Shown: positions 49,395 to 58,509, counted from the stretch's first letter. The stretch is 64,000 nucleotides of DNA from Actinomycetota bacterium (GCA_016278725.1 JADQBG010000004.1:1-64000); one strand, 5' to 3'. A program made the numbers and translations. Notes: generated by a model not told the origin, from the letters alone.

Positions 49395-50249
49395 TTACTG
49401 CTCCTTCTCCTTCTCCTTCTCCTTCTCCTTCTCGGTCTCCCGGACGGCGTTCGCTCGGGCCACGAAGTAGTTGATCCCCAGCCCGAATGCACCCGCCACG
49501 AAAATCCCCAAACCCACGGGAGTGAGAATCTCATTGTCGATGGTGGCCACTGCCGGGATTTCTGGGTTGGACGGAAGCCGGTAGACCTCGGGGGCGTCGT
49601 CAAGCACGTAGAGCACATGCAGGCCGTCCAGCTCCTTTTCCCCATACAGGTGGGCTTTGCCGTGCCCTTGGCCTTGGAGCGTCTGCACCCGGTCCTTGCC
49701 GTAGGCTACCATGTCTGCCCAGTTACCCGATCGCAGCGCCCGAGGCGGACAGGACTTGACGCAGGCCGGCTGCCAGCCTTGCGAAATGCGGTCGAGGCCG
49801 GCCGTCGTGCAGAAGGTGCACTTGTCCTGTTTGCGGAAGATGTTTGCGGTGCTCTCCGAGAGGCGTGGGACGTTGAATGGACAGGCCGACACGCAGTAGC
49901 CGCAGCCGGTGCAGATGTCCTTGTTGTAGGAGACAAACCCCAAATCGTGGTGAAACAAGGCGCCGGTGGGGCACACTAGAACGCAGCCGGCGTTGGTACA
50001 GTGCATGCAGGAGCGACGGTTGAAGAGCCACCTGAACGAGTCACTGTCGTCGACCTCGTTGAACTCGATCAGGAGCCAGGTGTGGATGGAGGTGTTTGGG
50101 GGGTTTTCGTAGCTGCCGTCCATGGTAGTGTCCGACGGCAAAAAGTCTTCGTCGGTTTCGTTCCACTCCTTGCACGCCGCTTGACACCCACGGCAGGCCA
50201 TGCACAAGGTCGAATCAAACAGAATTGCTCTATCCGTGTCTTTGGCCAC
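49395..50249 (-). CDS. fdnH: Formate dehydrogenase iron-sulfur subunit (beta)
   Basis: A 284-residue electron-transfer subunit with four [4Fe-4S] Cys sets: CMACRGCQAAC, CMHCTNAGCVLVCP, CTGCGYCVSACP and CTFC...CVKSCP. A C-terminal membrane helix (VGLGIFVAGAFGLGINYFVA) tethers it outside the cell. It ends in a Glu-Lys repeat coded by a hexamer repeat. It passes electrons from FdnG to FdnI. Confidence 0.94.
   Translation of the reverse strand: MAKDTDRAILFDSTLCMACRGCQAACKEWNETDEDFLPSDTTMDGSYENPPNTSIHTWLLIEFNEVDDSDSFRWLFNRRSCMHCTNAGCVLVCPTGALFHHDLGFVSYNKDICTGCGYCVSACPFNVPRLSESTANIFRKQDKCTFCTTAGLDRISQGWQPACVKSCPPRALRSGNWADMVAYGKDRVQTLQGQGHGKAHLYGEKELDGLHVLYVLDDAPEVYRLPSNPEIPAVATIDNEILTPVGLGIFVAGAFGLGINYFVARANAVRETEKEKEKEKEKEQ
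49400..49433 (-). repeat. Hexanucleotide repeat in the end of fdnH
   Basis: GAGAAG on the coding strand is repeated about five times in tandem, encoding alternating Glu and Lys. Being six bases, unit changes would alter length but not frame. Confidence 0.85.
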
Positions 50250-50258
50250 GACTGACTC

Positions 50259-53200
50259 CTAAGCTTTCCGAACGTCGCAGAGGAAGGCTTTGTATTCGGG
50301 AATGGTGGTGTTTGCGTCGCCCTCGTGCGGGGTCAGGATATTGCCGCTATCACCCGTGCTCAACCCCACATAGCCCCAGTGCCAGACAACGCCGATCTGA
50401 TGGACCGTCTGGCCACCGACCTCGAAGGGCCTAAAGCGCTTGGTGACTACCGTCTTCATCTTGACGTCCCCTCGCGTGGAACTGACAATGGCATAGTCCC
50501 CGTTGTCGATCCCCTTCTCGGCAGCGAGTTCCTCGCTCATTTCCATGAAGGGCTCCGGCATCATCTGATTGAGCCACGGGGAGTTTCGGCTCATCTGTCC
50601 ACCCAGCCAGTGCTCAGAGACGCGATAGGTGGTTCCTACGATCGGGAACTGTTGCCGGTCGGCCCGTTCGGCAGGACGGAAGATGTGGAAGGCGGGGTCT
50701 AGCTGCTGTTTTGAGACCGGGTTGTCGATCGGTGATTCCCACGGCTCGTAGTGCCAGGGGAGGGGCCCATCTGCCAGACCCGGGCCGTAGAAGAGACCTA
50801 CGCCATCGGGTTTCATGATGAACGGCAGGTAGCCGCCCTGATTCATGGGTGGCGCTGCACCATCGGGAACGTCGCCCACCCATTCTTCGTTTCGCCACCA
50901 GATGACCGGTCGGTCTTGGTCCCACGGTACTCCATCCAGGTCCACCGAGGCGCGGTTGTAGATGATGCGCCGGTTGAGCGGCCAGACCCAGGCCCAGTTG
51001 GGGTGCATGTTGATCTCGAAGGGCCCCGGAGTGCGATCCCGGCGGCTCATACGGTTTCCGGGTATGGGAGCGTCGGGCTCCTTCTCGGGTTCGACATAGC
51101 TGTTGCAGTAGAGCCAATTGCCCGAGGTGGTGGACCCATCGGCTTTGAGATCGCCGAAGCTGTCTAGGAGCTTGCCCGTAGTAAGGTCATAGCCGTTGAT
51201 CTCCTTGGCCATGGTGCGGGGGTTGGGCGGGTCGCCGAAATCCCAGGTGAGCTGAGTGATCGATTCGGCGCTCGGACCTCCTTCTTGGTCATAGAGTTCT
51301 TTGAGCCTGCGCATGATCCGGTCGATCATCCAGGTGTCTTCCCGGCTCTCGGCAGGACCGTCGGCCGCCTTGTAGCGCCATTGAGCCATCCGGCCGCTGT
51401 TGGTCACGCTGCCTTCCTTCTCGAAGGAGTTGGCTGCGGGCAGGAGGAAGACTTCCGTCTTGATCGCAGAGGGATCGACTCCCGGACGATGCCAGAAGTC
51501 GGCGGTCTCGGTGTGCCAGAGATCGCTCACCACCAGCCAGTCGAGCTCATGCAAAGCTCGGCGCTCCAGGGTGGAGTGGGGACCGCCAACCGCTGGGTTC
51601 TGACCCCAGCAGAAGCAGCCCTTGATCGTCCCAGAGTGCATGGCCTCGAAGAGGGGGATCCAGGAGTAGTTCTTCCCCGCTTCGATCTTGGGCAAGAAAT
51701 CAAACCCGAAGCCGTTCCCTTCGGTGGCCGCGTCGCCGTACCAGGCCTTGAGCAGGCTTACCACGTACTTTGGCCGGTTGCTCCAGTAGTTGAGGCTGTT
51801 CGGCATGTTTGTGGTGGGGGTCACCCGAGTCAGGTAGGCATCGAGTGAGGTGTCCACGTCCTGAAAGACCGGGAGATAGCCGGGGAGGATGTGGTAGAGC
51901 AGGCAGTGATCTGTGGAGCCCTGTACGTTGGACTCCCCCCGCATGGCGTTGATGCCGCCCCCGGCAAGACCAATGTTCCCGAGCAACATCTGCAACATCA
52001 CGTAGGAACGTATATTTTGGGTGCCATAAGTGTGCTGCGTAGTGCCCATCGCGTAAAGTATGGTCCCCGATTTACCCGGTTTTCCTGATGCAGTGAACGT
52101 CCGGGCCACCTCGAGGAACTTATCCGGCGGCGTCCCGCAGACCCTGCTCACCATTTCCGGGGTGAACTTGTCGTATTGCCGCTTCATAATCTGGAAGACG
52201 CAGTTCGGGTCTTGCAGGGTCTTATCTCGTTTTGGCGCGCCGTTCGCGTCTGTCTGGTAGCCCCAGGTCTCCGGTATCGTCTGCCAAGAGTCAAGCTTCT
52301 GCGTCCGGTTGTACTTCCGCTTCGCGTTGTCCATTTCATTCAGACTACCTGCGTAGTCCGAAAAGAGACCATCCAGCTCTACCGGTCCTTTGAAGTCCGG
52401 ATTAACCAAGAAAGAAGCGTTAGTGTATTCCTGTATGTAGGTCAGGTTGTAGTTGTCAGGATTGGCTTCGATATCATCCAATACATATTTGATTAAACCG
52501 CTCATGAAGGAGATATCCGTGCCGGAACGCATGGGGGCGTAGAGGTCGGCCTTTGCCGACGTGCGCGTAAAGCGCGGATCTACGTGTATGAGCTTAGCCC
52601 CCTGCAACTGGGCCCTGGTCACGTGGATAAAGACCGCCGGGTGATTCTCCGCGGGGTTTCCGCCAATAGTGAGGATGACATCGGCGTTGACCACATCCGT
52701 CCAGTGGTTCGACATTGCCCCTCTGCCAAACGACTCTGCCAGAGCCGCTACGGTTGAGGAGTGTCATATTCGGGCGTGGTGCTCCAGGTACACCACACCG
52801 AGGGACCGGGCGAACTTGGCCAGGGCATAGCAGCCCTCGTTGTCGAGAGCAGAGCCGCCGAGGTTTGCGATCGCCTCGGTGCGGCTGACCACCGTGCCGC
52901 CGCTGTTGCTTGCAATAAAGGAAGTATCCCTGGTGTCTTTGACCCGCCGCGCAATGCGGTCTATGGTCCAGTCCCAGCTCTTCTCTTCCCAGTCGGCGCC
53001 GTTGGGCGCCCGGTAGAGCACGTTGTTCAACCTCTGCGGGTTGTAGCTCGCGAGTTCGCGTATCGATTGGCCCTTGGAACAGCCACCGCCCTCGTTGATG
53101 GGGTGGTCCGGATCGCCTTCGATGTTGACCACCTTGCCATCCTGGACGTCGACGATGAAGCCGCATCCGGAGGCGTCGTAGGGGCAGATGGTGATGATCT

Positions 53201-53336
53201 CCCCACGTCGCTTCCTGAGAGGGGTCAGTTGCTGCAGGGCGTTAAGCACATCGGGCCTCAGCAATCCCGCCAGGATGGCTCCGCTGACGCCGGCCCCTGA
53301 TGCTTTTAGGAAATCTCTACGGGTTAGTTCTCTCAC
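50259..53336 (-). CDS. fdnG: Selenocysteine-containing formate dehydrogenase-N alpha subunit
   Basis: The molybdopterin catalytic subunit, 1025 residues if one in-frame TGA is read as selenocysteine. Residue 191 (TGA at 52764-52766) lies in ARI-Sec-HSSTVAALAESFGRGA, the exact position of the catalytic Sec/Cys of FdnG. After it the frame continues through MSNHW, GNPAENHP and molybdopterin-binding segments to a normal end. The N-terminus TRRDFLKASG is a twin-arginine signal, so the enzyme is exported folded. The [4Fe-4S] motif reads CPYDASGC...GGGCSKG, with Asp in place of the usual second Cys. GTG start after GAGGAGGAAGG. The product oxidises formate outside and reduces menaquinone through FdnH and FdnI. 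Confidence 0.9.
52731..52766 (-). promoter_or_regulatory. Selenocysteine UGA codon and SECIS-like hairpin
   Basis: The TGA (52764-52766) is followed in the same strand by a perfect 7-bp stem with one G-U pair, CGGCTCT/AGAGTCG, around the loop GGC, 16 bases further on. Bacterial SECIS hairpins lie directly after UGA with G residues in the apical loop. The spacing is about five bases longer than in E. coli fdnG, and the lower stem is weak, so the codon assignment is surer than the hairpin. Confidence 0.6.
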
Positions 53337-53355
53337 CCTTCCTCCTCTCGGGACG

Positions 53356-53907
53356 TCATTCCGTGCTGCTGCCTGGGGCTATGCCGCCGGGAGTAGCAGT
53401 CACCTGGACACTCGCCACCGCCGGCGGTGAAAGTGGCATGTCATCCTCGTCGACCAACTGGGCAGAGAAGGTGTGGTCACCCGCTGGGACGTCTGCCCAC
53501 TGGAAGTAATTCCTGTCGCTTACGGCGTAAGTTCCTTCTTGGGTAGTGGCCGGCTCGCCGGGAGTAGTGGGAGGTTCGCTGTCCAAATAGAAGATCACAT
53601 GGCCTCGAGGCTCTACAGCGGTCACGTCCACGCTCTGGCGGGAGTAGTTGAGATCGAAGTTGCTCGCGACCACGAAGATGGTTGTAACGCCGGCGGAGGT
53701 TATTCCCCCGTTCTCCGGAGTGGTGATTGCGATAGAGGGCGAGGTCCCTCTGGCGGAGGAGGATGAACTTGAGCACCCCACGAGGAGTAGTGTCATCAAG
53801 AAGGCCGCGGATAGGAAACCAAGCCGTCCGAGAGACAGGAGGGTTACTCTGCGCCCTGGCCCCTCGGCGAAGATCACATAGCCGATGACTGCAGAGACCC
53901 GGCCCAT
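53356..53907 (-). CDS. Lipoprotein heading the formate dehydrogenase operon
   Basis: A 183-residue protein with a long N-terminus, hydrophobic helix and lipobox (LLLVGCSSS, lipidated Cys at about 45), then an Ig-like beta-rich domain (PSIAITTPENGG...GHVIFYLDSEPP, ADVPAGDHTFSAQLVDEDD). The fold pattern recalls DUF4399-like cell-surface domains. Function unknown. AGGGGGAG precedes the ATG, and its stop is 19 bases from fdnG, so it is co-transcribed and may help assemble or hold the exported enzyme. Confidence 0.7.
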   Translation of the reverse strand: MGRVSAVIGYVIFAEGPGRRVTLLSLGRLGFLSAAFLMTLLLVGCSSSSSSARGTSPSIAITTPENGGITSAGVTTIFVVASNFDLNYSRQSVDVTAVEPRGHVIFYLDSEPPTTPGEPATTQEGTYAVSDRNYFQWADVPAGDHTFSAQLVDEDDMPLSPPAVASVQVTATPGGIAPGSSTE

Positions 53908-54081
53908 CGCAACTCCCCCTTTGCGTCCCGCGGTCGCCTGCCGGCGTGGACTTGCCGTACCAAATCTCTACCGACCAAGTGCCTGTCGGGGATCGTCTAG
54001 CTTACCCTTGTGCGGATAGTTACATATCCGGCCACGTCCTGTCAAGTGGTACGAACTGAGCTCCATCCCGAGCCTCATTCC

Positions 54082-54410
54082 TCAGCTCGCGATCAGCACG
54101 GGTGCCACCTCCTGTGTGATTTCTCCCGTCTCAGTCTCCTCCATGTAGAGCTTGGCGAGGGACTCCTGGCTCATGTAGCGCCGAGCTACCTGCCACTCGT
54201 CGTGCTGTTCGGTCAGGGAAGATGCCCACCACATCCGTGCGGCGGCGGATCTCGCGATTCAGGCGCTCCTGGGGGTTGTTGGACCAGATCTGTCGCCAGT
54301 GCTCGACGGGAAAGGAGGAGAACGCCGTGATGTCGGGGCCGGCTGGGATGCCCTCTAAACAGCCCTTCCCATAACCCAGAGCTGAGGCTTCGAGAGTCGC
54401 GTAGGCCGTT
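54082..54410 (-). pseudogene. IS256-type transposase remnant
   Basis: [20 protein letters not shown] then [17 protein letters not shown] is typical of Mutator/IS256 C-termini. A frame change follows, and the end reads [18 protein letters not shown] to a stop at 54082. Upstream parts, including the catalytic residues, are missing. Confidence 0.75.
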
Positions 54411-54583
54411 CGGAGCGAAACTAGTATAGACAACAGTGGACTAGTAGAACCGGACTCTTAATCCTCAGGTTCGTTCCCGCTTGAAGGTCAGATCAGCATG
54501 AGGATGCGCCCAGACTCGTAGCGGATGAGCACCTCCAGCCCGAGATCCAATTCCTGGAGCTTAGGCTCCCCGCCACGATTAGT

Positions 54584-54641
54584 TCCGGGTCCCGCCACAG
54601 GAAAAGCCCCGTAAATCGGGATTGCTTTGTGCTCTGAAGCC
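54584..54641 (+). repeat. Third, degraded tRNA-Phe 3'-end copy with terminator remnant
   Basis: TCCGGGTCCCGCCAC (54584-54598) is identical to 45093-45107. A GAAAAGCCCCG...CGGG hairpin remnant and TTTGTGCTCTGAAGCC (54626-54641) also match the region after the second copy (45112-45150). The anticodon half is gone. It bounds the 9.5-kb block with the formate dehydrogenase genes. Confidence 0.7.
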
Positions 54642-54740
54642 CCTTCCTGCCCCTCGCTTCTCCAGGCGCTGAGACTTGCTCCCACTCATGGAGTCGCGCC
54701 TGAACCAGGACATCCAGCCAAGGAATGCCTACAGAGAGTC

Positions 54741-54769
54741 TTGACGTTTGCCGATTTCACCTATAGGTT
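54741..54769 (+). promoter_or_regulatory. Promoter and palindromic operator of the TAC module
   Basis: TTGACG (54741) and TATAGG (54762) or TAGGTT (54764) fit -35/-10 boxes with 15-17 bases between. A perfect palindrome ACCTATAGGT (54759-54768) covers the -10 box, an ideal place for the XRE antitoxin to repress. Transcription would start only about five bases before the toxin GTG, so the mRNA may be nearly leaderless. Confidence 0.6.
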
Positions 54770-54780
54770 AAAGCACCACT

Positions 54781-55200
54781 GTGAAACTTCGTCTCATTCA
54801 AGAAGGCCAGGCGTTCACGATTTTCGCCGTAGACACCGGCCGTGCTACCGACTTCCACATAGTCGAGGCGGACTGGGAGGGCCGAGAGCCGGATTGGTCG
54901 CAACTTTGGGCGCGAATCGACAACCTCGCTGAGCGAGGTCCAATCTTCGACAACAAGAAGTACAGGCCGCTGGGGCACGGGATTTTCGAGATCAAGACAA
55001 AGAGGGAAGGTTTTCGGGTCCCTTTCTTCTACTGTGGACGAGGCGTAGTGGTCTTCACACATGCTTTTGCGAAGGGCGAGCCGACCGATCGTGAGATCGA
55101 TCGGGCGAAGCAGATCCGGTCCGCGGTCGTCAAGGCCGTGACAAACGATGACTACACGCTTATTGCGGAGGCTATGCCAAGGAGGTTACCAAGTGCCTAA
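54781..55200 (+). CDS. higB: HigB/RelE-superfamily toxin of a TAC module
   Basis: A 139-residue Gp49-like (DUF891) toxin, a ribosome-dependent mRNA interferase in known members. Visible segments are WSQLWARIDNLAERGPIFDN, KYRPLGHGIFEIKTKREGFR and VVVFTHAFAKGEPTDREID, with the basic and aromatic residues of the family. GTG start near the promoter. It overlaps the antitoxin gene by eight bases. The toxin-first order is usual for HigBA. Confidence 0.88.
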   Translation: MKLRLIQEGQAFTIFAVDTGRATDFHIVEADWEGREPDWSQLWARIDNLAERGPIFDNKKYRPLGHGIFEIKTKREGFRVPFFYCGRGVVVFTHAFAKGEPTDREIDRAKQIRSAVVKAVTNDDYTLIAEAMPRRLPSA

Positions 55201-55615
55201 GCTCGAGCGCCCAGACCACACTGATCGCAACTACGAGGCCGTGCGACAACGTGCTCGCCGCTCCCATGCCTATTGGGCTGAACGACTGAAACTGCGAGCG
55301 GCTGACGAGATTGCAAGATTAATGGAAGAAGAGGGGGTTTCCAGAAGCGAGTTAGCACGAAAAATGGGAAACGCACCTTCTTTTGTTACGAAGATCCTAC
55401 GAGGTGAGCACAACTTCTCATTCGATACTTTCTCTAAAGTAGGTATCGCGTTGGGCTATACCTGGGAGATCAGCCCGGTCAAGCTCAGTGCGCGTATGAC
55501 CAGTTTCCACTTTATTGAGAAGGCCGCTGTCACTTCTCCACAAACTGAAGACTGCAAGTACACCGAGCGAGAGCGGGAGAGAGAGGTGGCACGTGCTGAC
55601 CAACTTGCAGCTTGA
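55193..55615 (+). CDS. higA: HigA-type antitoxin with chaperone-addiction tail
   Basis: A 140-residue XRE protein. The helix-turn-helix is at about 48-80 (GVSRSELARKMGNAPSFVTK). The last 40 or so residues are an extension beyond normal HigA (MTSFHFIEKAAVTS...YTERERERE), as in antitoxins that need a SecB-like chaperone to fold. AGGAGG precedes the GTG at 55193. It neutralises HigB and probably represses the operon through the palindrome at 54759. Confidence 0.85.
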   Translation: MPKLERPDHTDRNYEAVRQRARRSHAYWAERLKLRAADEIARLMEEEGVSRSELARKMGNAPSFVTKILRGEHNFSFDTFSKVGIALGYTWEISPVKLSARMTSFHFIEKAAVTSPQTEDCKYTEREREREVARADQLAA

Positions 55616-56081
55616 ACGCTACTATATTGAGGGGGTTTCCTTTGCCATTAATCCGGATTACAACGCGGATCTGGTTGAGCATGGAGGGGAAATTGGCGTT
55701 GTCCCGCAATATCACTCGCACTCTGAACTAGCGCAAAACTATAGAGCCACGCTTTCTGTCTTTGTCGTTCCCGAGAAGGGCGAGGCAGGGCATCCATACA
55801 ATATTGAGGTTACTGCGAGAGCATTCTTTGCTCTGGTAGAACCGTCAGAAGATCTGATGACGATAAGCCCTGACACTGTAATATTGCAGATGGGATCTAT
55901 CCTCTACTCTCTAATTCGAGGGTACATTTCTCAACTCACAGCGCAAAGTGAGCACGGACAATTTCTTCTCCCGCCTCTGGATCCTTCTGCGCTTGTTCCC
56001 CAGAATGAGGAGGAAGAGGCCAGTAATGAGGTCGAAACGACAGAAGAGCCTCCAGCAGTTGCGGCAAACAACTCCGTTTGA
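55593..56081 (+). CDS. SecB-like chaperone of the TAC module
   Basis: A 162-residue SecB-fold protein: LTNLQLERYYIEGVSFAINP is the first-strand signature, followed by ALVEPSEDLMTISPDTVILQ and a C-terminal helix region, with a Glu/Asn/Val tail. In toxin-antitoxin-chaperone systems this protein holds the antitoxin tail and so ties toxin control to protein-folding stress. GTG at 55593 lies inside the antitoxin gene with GAGAGAGG before it. The three genes form one coupled unit. Confidence 0.85.
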   Translation: MLTNLQLERYYIEGVSFAINPDYNADLVEHGGEIGVVPQYHSHSELAQNYRATLSVFVVPEKGEAGHPYNIEVTARAFFALVEPSEDLMTISPDTVILQMGSILYSLIRGYISQLTAQSEHGQFLLPPLDPSALVPQNEEEEASNEVETTEEPPAVAANNSV

Positions 56082-56421
56082 AGTCAAGATAACGCAGAGT
56101 AGCCCTCGCGGCGGCAGCCCTCCTCTTTTGCCCAAGCCTCGGCAGGCGGCCTTCAGGTAGGCCGCGACTCTGCGGCACACCTCGTCTGGCCGTTGTGGAG
56201 CGCTGTCTTGTGCGCGGATTTGTGTGTCCAGGGCGAATCTGCTTGTTGCGCCTCCGCTCCGAGATACGCCTGGGCCCTTGCCCTGGCTTCGGAACGAACT
56301 GACCCACGAGTACTCGACCGTGAACGATGTCATCGTCTGGGGGATAGCGCAACGAGACGTCCCCGCTTGCGACGAGACTCTGCGGTCTTGCTGGAAGAAC
56401 TCGGTGGCTAGAGGCGCCAAC
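56082..56421. other. Non-coding gap after the TAC module
   Basis: About 340 bases. A longer frame in phase with the small gene at 56422 runs through it, but its start and residues are not convincing. No hairpin terminator is obvious after the SecB-like gene. Confidence 0.5.
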
Positions 56422-56556
56422 ATGAATAGCCTCCGCGGATGGCTGTGGAGGTTGCAGGAACGAGCCATCGCCGTCCTTCGTCAGTTCTGGTGGATTTGGG
56501 TCCTCGCCTTGGCTGTCTTCATCTACATTCTTACTGTGAATAGCGTGTCGGGATGA
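56422..56556 (+). CDS. Possible 44-residue membrane peptide
   Basis: MNSLRGWLWRLQERAIAVLR then FWWIWVLALAVFIYILTV forms an amphipathic N-terminus plus one membrane helix. There is only a weak ribosome site. It could be real or chance. Confidence 0.35.
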   Translation: MNSLRGWLWRLQERAIAVLRQFWWIWVLALAVFIYILTVNSVSG

Positions 56557-56804
56557 CAGCGGAGCAACCATTGGCTTCCGGGTTCGCCATCGAAAGGCCT
56601 GCATATGCTGGACTTTCTTTCTTACCAGCCTCGAACCGGAAACAGTGCATACTCGATGACAGTTGCGGCAACCTTATTCCCTCGCAACAGGTCTATTCGT
56701 TCGACGGTTGAGCCGCGACCCGGTTCGCGGTTCCGCCGGAAAAGCCCCGCCCCGGCAACTCATCCGGTGTCCCCCTCGCGAGTACCGGGTATCCCGAAAA
56801 TGCC

Positions 56805-57283
56805 ATGACTGCCGGTCTGATCTTGTCCGGCGTGGGCGCGTCTCTCGTGTTCCTCGCCGTTCTCGTGGCGGAGGGCGCGCTCCGCCCCGATTACGACCCC
56901 GTCTACCACACAGGGAGTGAGTTGGAATCGGCATGGTGGTGGCCGGACTCTTTGTGCCGGACGCTTCCCGCGGGTATCCGCCCGGGGCCGCAGTGACGCC
57001 GCACGAGCCCTCGCGCCGCCACCGGGTTCACCACTTGCTCGGGGGGCCGGTGGCCTTTTTGGCACTGTTCGGAGCCGGCGTGACCTCGGCCTTTCGCCTG
57101 CGCGGCGTTTGGCGCTTGTACACCGCACTGACCGCGCTCTTCGGCCTAGTCCTTACCATCGCGACGGCCGCCGCGTACCAGCGCGACGCGCGCCGCACCG
57201 GACTCGTGCAGCGCGGGCTCATTCTCACGTACTGGACGTGGATCGTGGCTTTCGGCATCCACCTCACCCGTAGCCGGCGCTGA
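56805..57283 (+). pseudogene. DUF998 membrane protein with internal deletion
   Basis: The first part (LSGVGASLVFLAVLVAEGAL, DYDPVYHTGSELES) is the N-terminus of DUF998. The next frame gives VVAGLFVPDASRGYPPGAAV and later helices to the stop at 57283. About 70 residues that should lie between are missing and the frame changes there, which indicates a deletion of around 200 bases. Confidence 0.65.
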
Positions 57284-57334
57284 CAGGGAGCCGTGCCTGA
57301 CGTTTCAGCCCCAGGTACTCGCCGCCATGTCTCC

Positions 57335-57739
57335 TCAACCGTTCAGGTTTGGGACGACGGCACGCAGGCCGACGACTTGGTACAGAATGGCGACGTCCAG
57401 GAGCAGCGGGATGAACGCCCACTGATTGAAGAAGAGAAGGTAGAGGAGGACCGAAGCGCCGGCGCCGGTCACGAGCGCGGGTGCGAACCACCCGGCCGGA
57501 GCCACCCAGCCGAAGAGGCTGAAGAAGGCCAGACCAAGGCCGGCCACAGAGACGAACCCAAGCAGCAGGCTGAGCAGGTGGTCGTCGAAGGGCAGCTTCC
57601 CAAAGGCCGATCCGAAGACCGAACGAACGTCGTTGGTGAGCGGAGCCAACCAGTGCGAAGGTGGCTCCGGCAGCAGGATGCCGCTCAGGCTGTAGTGGAT
57701 GGCGACCAGAAGAAGCGAGGCAAAGAGATAGCGGTTCAT
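57335..57739 (-). CDS. Hypothetical four-helix membrane protein
   Basis: A 134-residue protein with four hydrophobic segments (about 3-20, 50-72, 77-102, 104-125) and almost no soluble part. No family recognised. It is the last of three minus-strand genes downstream of the large LuxR regulator, and its ATG follows the upstream gene by 13 bases, so the two are co-transcribed. Confidence 0.65.
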   Translation of the reverse strand: MNRYLFASLLLVAIHYSLSGILLPEPPSHWLAPLTNDVRSVFGSAFGKLPFDDHLLSLLLGFVSVAGLGLAFFSLFGWVAPAGWFAPALVTGAGASVLLYLLFFNQWAFIPLLLDVAILYQVVGLRAVVPNLNG

Positions 57740-57752
57740 GACTGTTCCTTTC

Positions 57753-58025
57753 TTAGATCTGAGACGTACGGCCGAGGAAGATGAGGGCGATGGCCACCTT
57801 GACGAACACGACGACGAGCAGCAGCTTGATCGCGTCGCCGTCCGTGTGCACCAAGGCCATGTCGATATTCGCGATTCTGAGTGCAACCAGGCCGAGCGCC
57901 GCTACCCCCAGCACGCTGCCCGCGATGCCGGGGAAACTGAGCCAGTCGTCGGATTGGGCCACCTTGCCGATGCCGGCGGAGCAGATTGCCATCCCCAGGA
58001 CGGTGACCCCGATCATGATGAGCAT
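57753..58025 (-). CDS. Hypothetical small membrane protein
   Basis: A 90-residue protein with three hydrophobic helices (MLIMIGVTVLGMAICSAGIG; about 33-52; about 67-84). The ATG at 58025 has AAGGAGG with six bases of spacing; a GTG at 58064 with GAGGAGGAG is an alternative that adds 13 polar residues. No family recognised. Coupled to the next membrane-protein gene. Confidence 0.6.
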   Translation of the reverse strand: MLIMIGVTVLGMAICSAGIGKVAQSDDWLSFPGIAGSVLGVAALGLVALRIANIDMALVHTDGDAIKLLLVVVFVKVAIALIFLGRTSQI

Positions 58026-58107
58026 GCTGGTCCTCCTTCTTGTGTTGACTGCCGTGCGATTCACGATTGCTCCTCCTCTTGCGCTTCGCTGTAGCCCGCC
58101 GTGTCGA

Positions 58108-58332
58108 TCAGCCTGCCGGGTCGATCGGGCAGCAAGACGTGACGGAGATCAGCTTTAGGTTCAGATTGAGGAGGTGGTTCAAGACCCCGTGGAGTGCCGA
58201 CTGGTCCTGGAGCACCCCGCGCAGGAGAGTGATGTCGTCCGACTCCCGAGCGATCTCCATCTCGTCGAACCAGACCTGCCAGGCCTCGTCCAGCGACCCT
58301 TGGACACTGATCTCGTAGATCTGTTCGTGCAA
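58108..58332 (-). CDS. Small conserved protein (GxLxExWxxWF type)
   Basis: A 74-residue protein with YEISVQGSLDEAWQVWFDEM, TLLRGVLQDQSALHGVLNHL and LKLISVTSC. This pattern occurs in small actinobacterial and chloroflexal proteins, often next to LuxR/MalT regulators or sensors; the function is unknown. TTG start with GGAG upstream. Confidence 0.7.
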   Translation of the reverse strand: MHEQIYEISVQGSLDEAWQVWFDEMEIARESDDITLLRGVLQDQSALHGVLNHLLNLNLKLISVTSCCPIDPAG

Positions 58333-58509
58333 CTCCGCGCTCCTATCTCAATCCCGGTCTCCGAGTTCGAGCTTAGGCTTGGCGTGCTCGTTAGTCAGCA
58401 CCCAAAGGAGTGATCTCGGGGAGTGAGGCGACCACGTCGGCGGATTACTCGAAAGTGTGAGCGAGAAGTATCAACGGCGGGGGCCGCGCAGTGGACGGTG
58501 GGGAGGAGG

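Noticed and set aside
49383-49979. Plus-strand frame beginning with a long Leu run opposite fdnH
   Set aside because: The Leu run is the antisense of the GAGAAG repeat; fdnH on the other strand has all iron-sulfur motifs.
52764-52766. TGA as a true stop, splitting FdnG into two genes
   Set aside because: The codon stands at the catalytic Sec position and both sides form one family-typical protein; a true split would leave neither part functional.
56805-56996. Short intact membrane protein
   Set aside because: Its sequence is only the N-terminal part of DUF998; the remaining part follows in another frame.
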